A stretch of DNA of 64,000 nucleotides. Source: Pseudomonas iranensis (GTDB lineage Bacteria > Pseudomonadota > Gammaproteobacteria > Pseudomonadales > Pseudomonadaceae). The notes below the pieces were generated by a model. That model saw nothing but the letters and a program-made list of their open reading frames with translations, was not told where the DNA came from and made no database searches. The DNA lies in NCBI RefSeq assembly GCF_014268585.2, contig NZ_CP077092.1:4308501-4372500 (forward strand), in the 5' to 3' direction. Position numbers and translations under genes: made by a program. The stretch's first letter is position 1; every line of letters begins with the position of its first letter. Shown in pieces: positions 35,140 through 45,405 of the stretch.

Positions 35140-37773
35140 TTACTCAGCCTTGGCCTTTGCGCTGCGCTTGTCTTCAACAGTCCACTTGCCACCGTCGTAA
35201 TACGCCTTCCAGCCTGTCGGTTTGCCATCGACTTCGGTCTGGACGTATTGCTCCTTGGTCTTGCGGCTGTAGCGGATGACCGCTGGCAGACCGTCAGGAT
35301 CCTTTTGCGGAGCCTCGCACAGGAAGTGGTACTTCGGATCGATCTCGTCCTTGTGCGGCAGAATCTCGATCACCAGCGGAGCGCGAGTCTCGCGGTTTTT
35401 CGGGAACTGACTGGCAGCCAGGAACAGACCGGAGGCACCGTCGCGCAAGATGTAGGTGTCGTTGACCTTTTCGCATTTCAGCTCAGGCATCTTCACCGGA
35501 TCCATCTTCGGCGGCGCCGCGTCACCGCTCTTCAGCAGCTTGCGGGTGTTCTTGCACTCCGGGTTGGTGCATCCGAAGAACTTGCCGAAACGGCCGGTCT
35601 TGAGCTGCATTTCACTGCCGCACTTATCGCATTCCAGACTCGGACCTTCATAGCCCTTGATGCGATAGCTGCCCTCTTCAATTTCGTAACCGGCGCAATC
35701 CGGGTTGTTGCCGCAGATGTGCAACTTGCGCTTTTCGTCCAGCAGGTAGGCGTCCATCGCCGTGCTGCAGATCGGGCAGCGATGCTTGCCACGCAGTACC
35801 AGCGATTCCGATTCGCCCTCGTCGTCCGCTGCGATTTCATCGCCCGGCACCAGATTGACGGTGGCCTTGCAGCGCTCTTTCGGCGGCAGGCTGTAGCCCG
35901 AGCAGCCGAGGAACACGCCAGTCGAGGCAGTACGAATCTGCATCGGACGACCGCACGTGGTGCACGGAATGTCAGTCATGACCGGCTGGTTGGCGCGCAT
36001 GCCGCTGTCCGGGTTTTCCGCTACTTCGAGTTTCTTCTTGAAGTCGCCGTAGAACTCGTCCAGCACATTTTTCCAGTCGCGCTCGCCATGCGCCACGTCA
36101 TCGAGGTTCTCTTCCATGCCGGCAGTGAAGCCGTAGTCCATGAGATTGGAGAAGCTCTCCGACAGACGCTCGGTAACAATGTCGCCCATCTTTTCCGAGT
36201 AGAAACGACGGTTGTGCAGGGTCACATAACCGCGATCCTGAATGGTCGAAATGATCGCAGCGTAGGTCGAAGGACGACCGATGCCGCGCTTTTCCATTTC
36301 CTTGACCAGACTGGCCTCGGAGTAACGCGCCGGTGGCTTGGTGAAATGCTGCGACGGATCGAGCTTGATCAGCTTCATCACATCGCCCTGGGCCATGTCC
36401 GGCAGCACGTCATCATCGCCAGGCTTGGCAATCTGCGGCATCACCCGGGTGTAACCGTCGAACTTGAGGATACGGCCCTTGGCGCGCAGTTCGAAGTCGC
36501 CAGCGCCGACGCTGACGGTGGTCGACAGGTACTGCGCCGGCAGCATCTGGCAGGCGAGGAACTGGCGCCAGATCAGCTCGTACAGACGCTCGGCATCACG
36601 CTCCATGCCCGCCAGCTTGCTTGGCGTAGTGTTGGCGTCGGACGGACGAATCGCTTCGTGAGCCTCTTGCGCGCCTTCCTTGCTGCTGTAGACGTTCGGC
36701 GATTCCGGCAGGTATTTCTTGCCGAATTCGTCCTCGATGTAAGTGCGCGCCATCGCCACGGCGTCGGCCGAGAGATTGGTCGAGTCGGTACGCATGTAAG
36801 TGATGTAGCCGGCTTCGTACAGACGCTGGGCCATCATCATGGTTTTCTTCACGCCGAAACCGAGGCGGTTGCTCGCAGCCTGCTGCAAGGTCGACGTGAT
36901 GAACGGCGCCGACGGCTTGCTGCTGGTCGGTTTGTCTTCGCGCTTGACGATGCTGTAGCTGGAGGACTTGAGCTTCTCCAGCGCAGCCATGGCCTGGGCT
37001 TCGTTCAGCGGCTTGAAGGCTTCGCCTTTTTCGCGAGCCACTTCGAAACGCACGGTCGAGCCTTTGGCAGTGCCGAGATCAGCATGCACTTCCCAGTATT
37101 CTTCGGGATTGAACGCACGGATTTCGCGCTCACGCTCGACCACCAGTTTTACCGCAACCGATTGCACGCGACCGGCGGACAGGCCACGGGCGATCTTGGC
37201 CCACAGCAGCGGCGAGACCATATAGCCGACGACGCGGTCGAGGAAACGACGCGCCTGCTGGGCGTTGACACGATCAATGTCCAGCTCGCCCGGCTCGGAG
37301 AAGGCTTCCTGAATCGCCTTCTTGGTGATCTCGTTGAACACCACGCGCTTGTAGCGGCTGTCGTCACCACCGATGGCTTCGCGCAGGTGCCAGGCAATGG
37401 CTTCCCCCTCGCGATCCAAGTCGGTTGCGAGATAGATGGTGTCAGCATCCTTGGCGAGCCGGCGCAGCTCTTCGATGACCTTCTCTTTGCCGGGAAGGAT
37501 CTCGTACTGGGCTTTCCAGCCGTGCTCCGGATCGACGCCCATGCGCGAGACCAGCTGCTTGCGCGCTTTCTCTTTCGGCGAGAGCACCGGACCTTCGCCC
37601 GCAGCAGCCTTGCCGCGCTTGGCGGCTGGCTCTTTGCTGGCGCTAGCCGAACCGCTGGTGGGCAGGTCTCGGATATGGCCGATACTCGACTTCACCACGT
37701 ATTGGTTGCCCAGATACTTGTTGATGGTCTTGGCCTTAGCCGGGGATTCCACAATGACCAGCGATTTGCCCAT
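35140..37773 (-). CDS. topA: DNA topoisomerase I
   Basis: 877-aa type IA enzyme that relaxes negative supercoils. The TOPRIM domain has [14 protein letters not shown] and [17 protein letters not shown]. The active-site Tyr is in [15 protein letters not shown] (about Y326). Bacterial TopA zinc-binding repeats follow: CTTCGRPMQ...[13 protein letters not shown]...CGNNPDC and [10 protein letters not shown]...CTNPEC. A Lys-rich tail ends in KRSAKAKAE. The linker [20 protein letters not shown] (about 41-60) is longer than in E. coli. It sits between DUF1653 and DUF6586 genes as in P. aeruginosa. Confidence 0.98.
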   Translation of the reverse strand: MGKSLVIVESPAKAKTINKYLGNQYVVKSSIGHIRDLPTSGSASASKEPAAKRGKAAAGEGPVLSPKEKARKQLVSRMGVDPEHGWKAQYEILPGKEKVIEELRRLAKDADTIYLATDLDREGEAIAWHLREAIGGDDSRYKRVVFNEITKKAIQEAFSEPGELDIDRVNAQQARRFLDRVVGYMVSPLLWAKIARGLSAGRVQSVAVKLVVEREREIRAFNPEEYWEVHADLGTAKGSTVRFEVAREKGEAFKPLNEAQAMAALEKLKSSSYSIVKREDKPTSSKPSAPFITSTLQQAASNRLGFGVKKTMMMAQRLYEAGYITYMRTDSTNLSADAVAMARTYIEDEFGKKYLPESPNVYSSKEGAQEAHEAIRPSDANTTPSKLAGMERDAERLYELIWRQFLACQMLPAQYLSTTVSVGAGDFELRAKGRILKFDGYTRVMPQIAKPGDDDVLPDMAQGDVMKLIKLDPSQHFTKPPARYSEASLVKEMEKRGIGRPSTYAAIISTIQDRGYVTLHNRRFYSEKMGDIVTERLSESFSNLMDYGFTAGMEENLDDVAHGERDWKNVLDEFYGDFKKKLEVAENPDSGMRANQPVMTDIPCTTCGRPMQIRTASTGVFLGCSGYSLPPKERCKATVNLVPGDEIAADDEGESESLVLRGKHRCPICSTAMDAYLLDEKRKLHICGNNPDCAGYEIEEGSYRIKGYEGPSLECDKCGSEMQLKTGRFGKFFGCTNPECKNTRKLLKSGDAAPPKMDPVKMPELKCEKVNDTYILRDGASGLFLAASQFPKNRETRAPLVIEILPHKDEIDPKYHFLCEAPQKDPDGLPAVIRYSRKTKEQYVQTEVDGKPTGWKAYYDGGKWTVEDKRSAKAKAE

Positions 37774-37887
37774 GGATCAGAAAATTCCTGAATTCTAGAA
37801 GTGAAAGGCGGTTGGCGCCTGACGCGGCACCGCTATATATAGTTGATACAAGGTGAGGTCAAGCGCAGGGTTGTCTGCGCAGTCGCC

Positions 37888-38124
37888 TTATGCCTTGTCA
37901 AAAAGGCTCGGTTCGGCTTGCACCAAAGCAAAGCGCGGCACCTGCTCGCCGTCAACCTCGACCGACTCGACGAACATGCTCAGCGGGCGCACCCAATAGC
38001 CGTAATCGCCATACAGGGCTTGGTAAAAGACCACTTCTTCTTCGGTTTCCGAATGGCGCGCAACACTGAATACGCGGTATTGCGGACCTTTGTAATGTTG
38101 ATAGAGCCCAGGTTGTATCGGCAT
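37888..38124 (-). CDS. DUF1653 family protein
   Basis: 78-aa protein with the DUF1653 signature: GLYQHYKGPQYRVFSVARHSETEEEVVFYQALYGD, then VRPLSMF near the middle. These proteins are soluble, about 75 residues and of unknown function; the fold looks like a small beta domain. The GGAGGG-like site is weak (CAGTGAGGGCCGAAGC). It lies between topA and the fadBA terminator. The same neighbour occurs in P. aeruginosa (PA3012). Confidence 0.85.
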   Translation of the reverse strand: MPIQPGLYQHYKGPQYRVFSVARHSETEEEVVFYQALYGDYGYWVRPLSMFVESVEVDGEQVPRFALVQAEPSLFDKA

Positions 38125-38174
38125 GCTTCGGCCCTCACTGAAATCTTTTCAAAAATAAATAAAAAACCCAAAAA

Positions 38175-38199
38175 CAAAAACCGGGGCACTGGGCCCCGG
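38175..38199 (-). terminator. terminator of fadBA
   Basis: Stem CCGGGGC / GCCCCGG at 38181-38199, followed on the minus strand by TTTTTGTTTTTGGG. It is 19 bp past the fadA stop. Confidence 0.85.
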
Positions 38200-38217
38200 C
38201 TTCCATCGACGAGACGC

Positions 38218-39408
<1,191 letters not shown>

Positions 39409-39422
39409 CTAGTTGGGGGCGC

Positions 39423-41570
39423 TTAACCGAAGAAGCTCTGGCCGTTCTTGGCCATTTCGCGCAGCTTCGCGGTCGGGTGGTACAGCGCGCCCAAATCAGC
39501 GTACTGGTCAGCCAGGGCAACGAACTCGGCAACACCGATCGAATCGATGTAGCGCAGCGCACCGCCACGGAATGGAGGGAAACCGATACCGTAAACCAGA
39601 CCCATGTCGGCTTCGGCGGCGGTTTCAACGATGCCGTCTTCCAGGCAACGCACGGTTTCCAGGCACAGCGGGATCATCATCCAGTTGATGATGTCTTCGT
39701 CAGTGACTTCGCGCTGCTCGTAAACGATCGGCTTGAGCACTTCGAGTACCGACGGATCGGCGACTTTCTTCTGCTTGCCTTTCTTGTCGGCCTCGTAGGC
39801 GTAGAAGCCCTTGCCGTTCTTCTGGCCCAGGCGTTTGGCTTCGTACAGCACGTCGATGGCCGAACGACGGTCATCCTTCATGCGATCCGGGAAACCTTCA
39901 GCCATGACGTCGCGACCGTGGTGACCGGTGTCGATGCCGACCACGTCCATCAGGTACGCAGGACCCATCGGCCAGCCGAATTTTTCCATGACTTTGTCGA
40001 TGCGGACGAAGTCGACACCGGCGCTGACCAGCTTGGCGAAACCACCGAAGTACGGGAACAGCACGCGGTTCACCAGGAAGCCCGGGCAGTCGTTGACCAC
40101 GATCGGGTTCTTGCCCATTTTCTTCGCGTAGGCAACGGTAGTGGCGATCGCCAGTTCGCTGGACTTCTCGCCACGGATCACTTCCACCAGCGGCATCATG
40201 TGCACCGGGTTGAAGAAGTGCATGCCGACAAAGTTTTCCGGACGCTTGAGGGCCTTGGCCAGCAGGCTGATGGAAATGGTCGAGGTGTTGGACGCGAGGA
40301 TGGTGTCCTCTTTGACCTTGTCTTCGACTTCAGCCAGTACCGCTTGCTTGACCTTCGGGTTTTCGACCACAGCTTCGACGACCAGATCGACGTGACCGAA
40401 GTCGCCATACGACAGCGTCGGACGAATGCCGTTGAGCACTTCAGCCATCTTCGCGGCGGTCATGCGACCCTTGTCAACGCGGCCGACCAGCAGCTTGGCG
40501 GCTTCGGCCAGACCTTGCTCGATACCGTGCTCGTTGATGTCCTTCATCAGGATCGGCGTGCCTTTGGAGGCCGACTGATAGGCGATACCGCCACCCATGA
40601 TGCCGGCGCCCAGTACGGCAGCCTGCTTCACGTCTTTGGCGATTTCGTCGTAGGCCTTGGCCTTTTTCTTCAGTTCCTGATCGTTCAGGAACAGGCCGAT
40701 CAGGCTCTGCGCAGCAGAGGTCTTGGCCAGTTTGACGAAGCCTGCTGCTTCCACTTCCAGCGCTTTGTCGCGACCGAAGTTTGCGGCTTTCTGGATGGTC
40801 TTGATCGCTTCAACCGGCGCCGGGTAGTTCGGACCGGCCTGGCCAGCCACGAAACCTTTGGCAGTTTCGAAAGCCATCATTTGCTCAATGGCGTTCAACT
40901 TGAGTTTTTCAAGTTTCGGCTGACGCTTGGCCTTGTAATCGAACTCGCCGGAGATGGCGCGCTTGATCAGCTCAAGGGCAGCTTCCTGCAATTTTTCAGG
41001 GGCGACTACGGCGTCGACGGCGCTGACTTTCAGCGCGTCTTCCGGGCGGTTTTCCTTGCCGGCGGCAATCCACTCGATGGCATTGTCGACACCGATCAGG
41101 CGTGGCAGACGCACGGTACCGCCGAAGCCCGGGTAGATGCCCAGTTTGACTTCAGGCAGACCAATCTTGGCCTTGGTGGACATGACGCGATAGTCAGCCG
41201 CCAGGCACATTTCCAGACCGCCACCGAGGGCGATGCCGTTGATGGCCGCGACGGTTGGCACGTTGAGGTCTTCGAAATCGCTGAAGATCTTGTTGGCTTC
41301 GAGATTGCCAGCAACCAGCTCGGCATCCGGCAGCTTGAAGTTGTCGACAAATTCGGTGATGTCGGCGCCGACGATGAATACGTCCTTGCCGCTGCTGACG
41401 ATCACGCCCTTGATCGAAGCATCTGCCTTGATGGTGTCTACGGCCTGACGCAGTTCGTTCAGGGTTAGACGGTTGAACTTGTTGACGGACTCACCCTTGA
41501 GGTCGAATTTCAATTCGACGATGCCACTTTCAAGAGCTTTAACCGTGATGGCTTTACCTTCGTAAATCAT
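39423..41570 (-). CDS. fadB: fatty-acid oxidation complex alpha subunit FadB
   Basis: 715-aa multifunctional protein. The N-terminal enoyl-CoA hydratase/isomerase has [12 protein letters not shown], oxyanion-hole [19 protein letters not shown] and [19 protein letters not shown]. The central NAD-binding motif is [16 protein letters not shown]. The 3-hydroxyacyl-CoA dehydrogenase catalytic His is in [19 protein letters not shown]. The C-terminal [18 protein letters not shown] is conserved. ATGATG permits two starts; 41570 gives the 715-residue length known from P. aeruginosa. A PsrA-like box lies about 165 bp upstream. Confidence 0.97.
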   Translation of the reverse strand: MIYEGKAITVKALESGIVELKFDLKGESVNKFNRLTLNELRQAVDTIKADASIKGVIVSSGKDVFIVGADITEFVDNFKLPDAELVAGNLEANKIFSDFEDLNVPTVAAINGIALGGGLEMCLAADYRVMSTKAKIGLPEVKLGIYPGFGGTVRLPRLIGVDNAIEWIAAGKENRPEDALKVSAVDAVVAPEKLQEAALELIKRAISGEFDYKAKRQPKLEKLKLNAIEQMMAFETAKGFVAGQAGPNYPAPVEAIKTIQKAANFGRDKALEVEAAGFVKLAKTSAAQSLIGLFLNDQELKKKAKAYDEIAKDVKQAAVLGAGIMGGGIAYQSASKGTPILMKDINEHGIEQGLAEAAKLLVGRVDKGRMTAAKMAEVLNGIRPTLSYGDFGHVDLVVEAVVENPKVKQAVLAEVEDKVKEDTILASNTSTISISLLAKALKRPENFVGMHFFNPVHMMPLVEVIRGEKSSELAIATTVAYAKKMGKNPIVVNDCPGFLVNRVLFPYFGGFAKLVSAGVDFVRIDKVMEKFGWPMGPAYLMDVVGIDTGHHGRDVMAEGFPDRMKDDRRSAIDVLYEAKRLGQKNGKGFYAYEADKKGKQKKVADPSVLEVLKPIVYEQREVTDEDIINWMMIPLCLETVRCLEDGIVETAAEADMGLVYGIGFPPFRGGALRYIDSIGVAEFVALADQYADLGALYHPTAKLREMAKNGQSFFG

Positions 41571-41733
41571 CAACTGATCTCCACGATATGGAAGCTGAAC
41601 AGTACACGTCGGACGCAGGCTTATGGCTCAGAAGGACGCTTTGCTCGTCGATACTGACACCGTCCGCCTGGCACACCCGCCAACGCGATAGTCGGGATTC
41701 TGTAGGAGCAGTCTGTAAGACAAACGCTCAATT

Positions 41734-41747
41734 CATACGCCCGTTTG
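41734..41747. promoter_or_regulatory. PsrA-like box upstream of fadB
   Basis: On the minus strand CAAAC-GGGC-GTATG matches (C/G)AAAC-N4-GTTT(G/C) with one mismatch. PsrA is known to repress fadBA in P. aeruginosa, which supports the assignment; binding here is inferred. Confidence 0.55.
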
Positions 41748-41894
41748 ATTCGGGTATGTCACCTTCACGGAATTTCTGACAATTGTCAATCGCCCTAAAT
41801 TCGGGCTGAAATGCGACTTTGCAGTCATTTCTGCACCATGATGAGCAGCAACACCCGTCTCGATGTTGAGCCATTCATAGAATCAATAGTTAGA

Positions 41895-42046
41895 AAAGTC
41901 GCCCTAATTTCCACTGGAGCCCTGGTCAGAAGGCTACGCTGGGTGGACTGCGAGGAAATTTGCCGACGCGATCGAAGCGCCTGCCGCAAAAAAAGATTAC
42001 CGGCCTGCCTGGCCAACCCGCCCGACGAATCATGTCGGGCTTTTTA
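41895..42046 (+). ncRNA. candidate small RNA ending at an orphan terminator
   Basis: A plus-strand transcript is suggested by an AT-rich, promoter-like stretch (TTGAGC, 17 nt, GTTAGA near 41864-41892) followed by roughly 150 nt that ends in a clear terminator. No plus-strand gene lies upstream that would need it; both flanking genes are on the other strand. No reading frame with family similarity is visible, and I do not recognise a known Pseudomonas sRNA. The 5' end is a guess. Confidence 0.35.
42020..42046 (+). terminator. orphan plus-strand terminator
   Basis: Stem GCCCGAC/GTCGGGC with a 7-nt loop, then TTTTTATT on the plus strand. The minus strand has no T-run after the stem. Confidence 0.8.
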
Positions 42047-42097
42047 TTGCTCGTCTGCCAGACCTTCCACACCGTTGCAGTGAGAAAAGTCGCCGTT

Positions 42098-42535
42098 TCA
42101 CGCCAGCGCTTTCAGCGTCGCGTCGATATCCTGCAGAACCGTCGCCTCGCCCTTTTCGCCCCAGTACAAGGCGATCATCTGCTTGTCCGCTTCGATCTTG
42201 AAAACATTCCCCGGCAATTTTTCGAAATAATCGAGCAGGGTCCGGTCATCGCAGACTTCTTGCCATTGATTGACCCACACGCCCGGGGTTTTCTGCCAAT
42301 AGGTCCAGCACGCCGGTTGACTGCCACGCCGCGGCCGGTGGAACTGGGCGCAGGGATTCGGCGGCTCCGGCAGCAGCCAGTGCGGCCACTCCTGCGGCGC
42401 CAGCTGCATCGCCAGGCCGATGCGTCGCGCCTCCATGCGCAGGGCCATGCGCCCGCTCTGCGTGCGCGATGGGCGCAACCATGCCAGTGGACTTAAAACT
42501 ACCAGCAGGATTGACACCACCAGCCAGACCGTCAT
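42098..42535 (-). CDS. small membrane-anchored conserved protein
   Basis: 145-aa protein with one N-terminal TM helix (VWLVVSILLVVLSPLAWL, residues about 3-20) and a cytosolic or periplasmic globular part. That part contains WPHWLLPEPPNPCAQFHRP, WTYWQKTPGVWVNQWQEVCDD and a C-terminal IALYWGEKGEATVLQDIDATL. I know no function; it resembles the conserved Pseudomonas protein upstream of the uspA gene (PA3016 region). The start at 42535 has GGGAG at good spacing; a longer frame begins 10 codons earlier without support. Confidence 0.72.
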   Translation of the reverse strand: MTVWLVVSILLVVLSPLAWLRPSRTQSGRMALRMEARRIGLAMQLAPQEWPHWLLPEPPNPCAQFHRPRRGSQPACWTYWQKTPGVWVNQWQEVCDDRTLLDYFEKLPGNVFKIEADKQMIALYWGEKGEATVLQDIDATLKALA

Positions 42536-42638
42536 ATCTGTACTCCCGATTTTTGATGAGCGCATTGTGTCACTTGCGAACCAATGCGCTTGAAACCAGC
42601 CATACTTACCAATATCGAACCCTCAGGAGGAGCACCTC

Positions 42639-43076
42639 ATGCCCTACCACCACATACTGGTCGCCGTAGATCTGACCGAAGAGTGCGACCCTGTGATCCA
42701 CCGCGCCCGCGAGCTGTCGGTGAGCAACGCTGCCAAGTTGTCGCTGGTGCATATCGTTGAACCAATGGCCATGGCCTTCGGTGGCGACGTGCCGATGGAC
42801 CTGTCACAACTGCAACAACAGCAGTTCGATCAGGCCAAGGAGCGTCTTGAAAAACTCAAATCGAAATATCCAGAGCTTGAAGGCGCCAATTGCCATCTGA
42901 CCTACGGCCAGCCCCGCCAGGAAATCCATCATTTTGCCAAGGAACAAGCGTGCGATCTGATCGTGGTCGGAAGCCATGGCCGTCATGGCCTGGCACTGCT
43001 GCTCGGCTCGACTGCGAATGATGTGCTGCACGGTGCGCCATGCGATGTACTGGCGGTGCACCTGGTCAAACGTTGA
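42639..43076 (+). CDS. universal stress protein UspA family
   Basis: 145-aa single-domain Usp. It has the nucleotide-binding layout HILVAVDLTEECDPVIHRA at the N-terminus and the ATP-loop motif VGSHGRHGLALLLGSTAN (G-x2-G-x9-GS). This predicts an ATP-binding Usp, as dimer in the cytosol. A strong AGGAGGAGCACC lies upstream. It corresponds to the UspA protein near uup in P. aeruginosa. Divergent from the membrane protein; a REP doublet and terminator follow. Confidence 0.93.
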   Translation: MPYHHILVAVDLTEECDPVIHRARELSVSNAAKLSLVHIVEPMAMAFGGDVPMDLSQLQQQQFDQAKERLEKLKSKYPELEGANCHLTYGQPRQEIHHFAKEQACDLIVVGSHGRHGLALLLGSTANDVLHGAPCDVLAVHLVKR

Positions 43077-43090
43077 TCTGTCTTGCTCTT

Positions 43091-43180
43091 TGTGGGAGCG
43101 AGCCTGCTCGCGAATACGTCGGCACATACAATATGAGTGCTGCCTGACACGCCGCTTTCGCGAGCAGGCTCGCTCCCACA
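43091..43180. repeat. REP doublet after the uspA gene
   Basis: Inverted GAGCCTGCTCGC-subtype REP pair (TGTGGGAGCG... and ...CGCTCCCACA) between convergent uspA and uup, 14 bp after the Usp stop. Confidence 0.85.
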
Positions 43181-43217
43181 GGTGATTTGTTCCAGCCTGT
43201 AGATCGCGTTACATATG

Positions 43218-43254
43218 AAAAGCCCGGCGCTCATCACTGAGCGCCGGGCTTTTT
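43218..43254. terminator. bidirectional terminator between uspA and uup
   Basis: Stem AAAAGCCCGGCGCTCA / TGAGCGCCGGGCTTTTT with a 4-nt loop, 15 bp after the uup stop on the minus strand. Confidence 0.9.
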
Positions 43255-43268
43255 CACATCCGGATCAA

Positions 43269-45191
43269 TCAGGCATCCAGCTCGGCCCAACGCTCCACCA
43301 ACGCATCCAGCTCGGCCTGTAATTGCTCCAGCGAAGCAATCACTTTGGCCGTTTCCGCCGGCGGACGCTGGTAGAAACCGGCTTCAGCCATTTCCGCCTC
43401 AACCGCGGCGATCTGCTGCTCCTTGGCGTCGATGTCGCCCGGCAAGGCTTCCAGCTCACGCTGCAGCTTGTAGCTGAGTTTCTTCTTGGCAACCGGAGCA
43501 GCAGCGGCAGGCGCAGCCACCGGAGCCGGCTCAGCGGTAACCACCGCCGAATTCAGGTCAGCCTTGCCCGACTTGCTTTCAGTCACACCCAACAGACGCG
43601 GCGAGCCGCCCTGACGGATCCAGTCCTGATAGCCGCCGACATATTCACGAACTTTGCCTTCACCTTCGAAGACCAGGGTGCTGGTCACCACGTTATCGAG
43701 GAATGCCCGGTCGTGGCTGACCATCAGCACGGTGCCGTTGAAGGTCAGCAGCACTTCTTCGAGCAGCTCGAGGGTTTCCACATCGAGGTCGTTGGTCGGT
43801 TCGTCGAGTACCAGCAGGTTCGCCGGTTTGCTGAACAGCTTCGCCAGCAACAGACGCGCACGCTCGCCACCGGACAACGCCTTGACCGGCGTGCGTGCAC
43901 GCTGCGGGCTGAACAGGAAGTCGCCGAGATAGCTCAGCACGTGACGGCTCTGCCCGTCGATGTCGATGAAGTCGCGACCTTCGGCGACGTTGTCGATCAC
44001 GGTTTTTTCCAGATCCAGCTGATGGCGCAACTGGTCGAAGTAGGCGACGTCGATACGCGTGCCCTCTTCCACTTTGCCGCTGGTCGGTTGCAGACCGCTG
44101 AGCATCAGTTTCAACAGGGTGGTCTTGCCGGTACCGTTGGCGCCGAGCAGACCGATACGGTCGCCGCGCTGCAGGACCATGGAGAAATCCTTGATCAGGA
44201 ACGGCCCGCCCGGATGCGCGAAGCTCACGTTCTCGAGCACCATCACCTGCTTGCCGGATTTGTCGGCGGTTTCCAGCTGGATGTTGGCCTTGCCGGTACG
44301 CTCGCGACGCTCACTACGCTCAACGCGCAGGGCTTTGAGGGCGCGCACGCGACCTTCGTTGCGAGTGCGGCGGGCCTTGATGCCCTGACGGATCCACACT
44401 TCTTCCTGAGCCAGACGCTTGTCGAACAACGCGTTGGCGGTTTCTTCAGCGGCCAGCGCGGCTTCTTTGTGCACGAGGAAACTGGCGTAGTCGCCGTTCC
44501 AGTCGATCAGGCCGCCGCGATCCAGTTCGAGGATGCGCGTGGCGAGGTTTTGCAGGAAGGAACGGTCGTGCGTGATGAACAGCACGGCGCCCTGGAAATC
44601 TTTCAGCGCTTCTTCGAGCCAGGCAATCGCACCGATGTCCAGGTGGTTGGTCGGTTCGTCGAGCAGCAGCAGATCCGGTTCGGACACCAGCGCCTGCGCC
44701 AGCAGCACGCGGCGACGCCAGCCGCCGGAGAGTTCGGCGAGGGTCTTGTCGGCCGGCAATTGCAGGCGGCTCAGGGTGCTGTCGACCAGCGTCTGCAAGC
44801 GCCAGCCGTCACGGGCTTCGAGGTCGTGCTGAACATGCATCAGCTTGTCCAGATCGGCGTCGGTGACGATGTTCTGGCTCAGGTGATGGTATTCGGCGAG
44901 CAAGGCGCCAACACCATCGAGGCCTTCAGCGACCACGTCAAATACCGTCCGGTCGTCGGCCACTGGCAATTCTTGCGGCAATTCGCCGATTTTCAGACCG
45001 GGGGCACGCCACACCGAGCCGTCATCGGGCTTCTGGTCGCCCTTGACCAGTTTCATCATGCTGGACTTGCCAGTGCCGTTGCGGCCGATGATGCACACCC
45101 GCTCACCACGGGCGATCTGCCAGGACACCTTGTCCAACAACGGCATAGCGCCGAACGCAAGGGACACATCGCTGAATTTGAGCAGGGTCAT
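43269..45191 (-). CDS. uup: ABC-F family ATPase Uup
   Basis: 640-aa soluble protein with two ABC domains in one chain and no TM helices. Walker A motifs are IIGRNGTGKSS and LLGANGTGKTT; signatures are LSGGWRRRVLLAQAL and LSGGERARLLLAKLF; Walker B motifs both end LLLDEPTNHLD / LVLDEPTNDLD. A charged linker lies between them. The C-terminal Ala/Pro-rich spacer and coiled coil (LSYKLQRELEALPGDIDAKEQQIAAVEAEMAE, split here as LSYKLQRELEALPGDIDA...) is the Uup DNA/ribosome-binding tail. The start at 45191 follows GGAG. It acts on ribosomes or branched DNA; which is unsettled. Confidence 0.9.
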   Translation of the reverse strand: MTLLKFSDVSLAFGAMPLLDKVSWQIARGERVCIIGRNGTGKSSMMKLVKGDQKPDDGSVWRAPGLKIGELPQELPVADDRTVFDVVAEGLDGVGALLAEYHHLSQNIVTDADLDKLMHVQHDLEARDGWRLQTLVDSTLSRLQLPADKTLAELSGGWRRRVLLAQALVSEPDLLLLDEPTNHLDIGAIAWLEEALKDFQGAVLFITHDRSFLQNLATRILELDRGGLIDWNGDYASFLVHKEAALAAEETANALFDKRLAQEEVWIRQGIKARRTRNEGRVRALKALRVERSERRERTGKANIQLETADKSGKQVMVLENVSFAHPGGPFLIKDFSMVLQRGDRIGLLGANGTGKTTLLKLMLSGLQPTSGKVEEGTRIDVAYFDQLRHQLDLEKTVIDNVAEGRDFIDIDGQSRHVLSYLGDFLFSPQRARTPVKALSGGERARLLLAKLFSKPANLLVLDEPTNDLDVETLELLEEVLLTFNGTVLMVSHDRAFLDNVVTSTLVFEGEGKVREYVGGYQDWIRQGGSPRLLGVTESKSGKADLNSAVVTAEPAPVAAPAAAAPVAKKKLSYKLQRELEALPGDIDAKEQQIAAVEAEMAEAGFYQRPPAETAKVIASLEQLQAELDALVERWAELDA

Positions 45192-45405
45192 GAGCTTCTC
45201 CAAAAACCGGGCGCGCATTCTACCTGACTTGAGGCTTCAGCAGGCCGGCAATTTGTCTGTCGAAGCACTCTGCACAACATTTGTTGCGAACTTGTGCAGC
45301 GAGGCTCGCAAAGCTTTCGCCGCTTGCTGGCAAAAGGCTAAGCTACAGGCAATTCAGTGCGGATTTCGATCGGCACTTGTCATGATTTCTCTGCCCGGAT
45401 GTCTC

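Larger units (their letters stand above)
41571..42097. other. 527-bp intergenic region upstream of fadB
   Basis: No supported protein gene. The right-to-left fadB promoter should lie here, with a PsrA-like box at 41734-41747. On the plus strand an AT-rich segment (41866-41905) is followed by about 115 bp of GC-richer sequence ending in an orphan Rho-independent terminator at 42020-42046, which suggests a small RNA. A TGTAGGAGCAG at 41702 may be a fragment of the TGTAGGAGCTGCCG repeat family. Confidence 0.5.

Noticed and set aside
35248..37791. Very long open frame on the plus strand antisense to topA (847 codons)
   Set aside because: It is the codon-position shadow of a high-GC gene. topA on the minus strand has all family motifs, and the antisense product has no recognisable domain.
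39477..41468. 663-codon plus-strand open frame antisense to fadB
   Set aside because: fadB is certain from its motifs; the antisense frame lacks a ribosome site and any domain pattern and is Arg/His/Gln biased, as expected from a shadow.
43323..45227. 634-codon plus-strand open frame antisense to uup
   Set aside because: Both Uup ABC domains are clear on the minus strand; the antisense protein has no family features.
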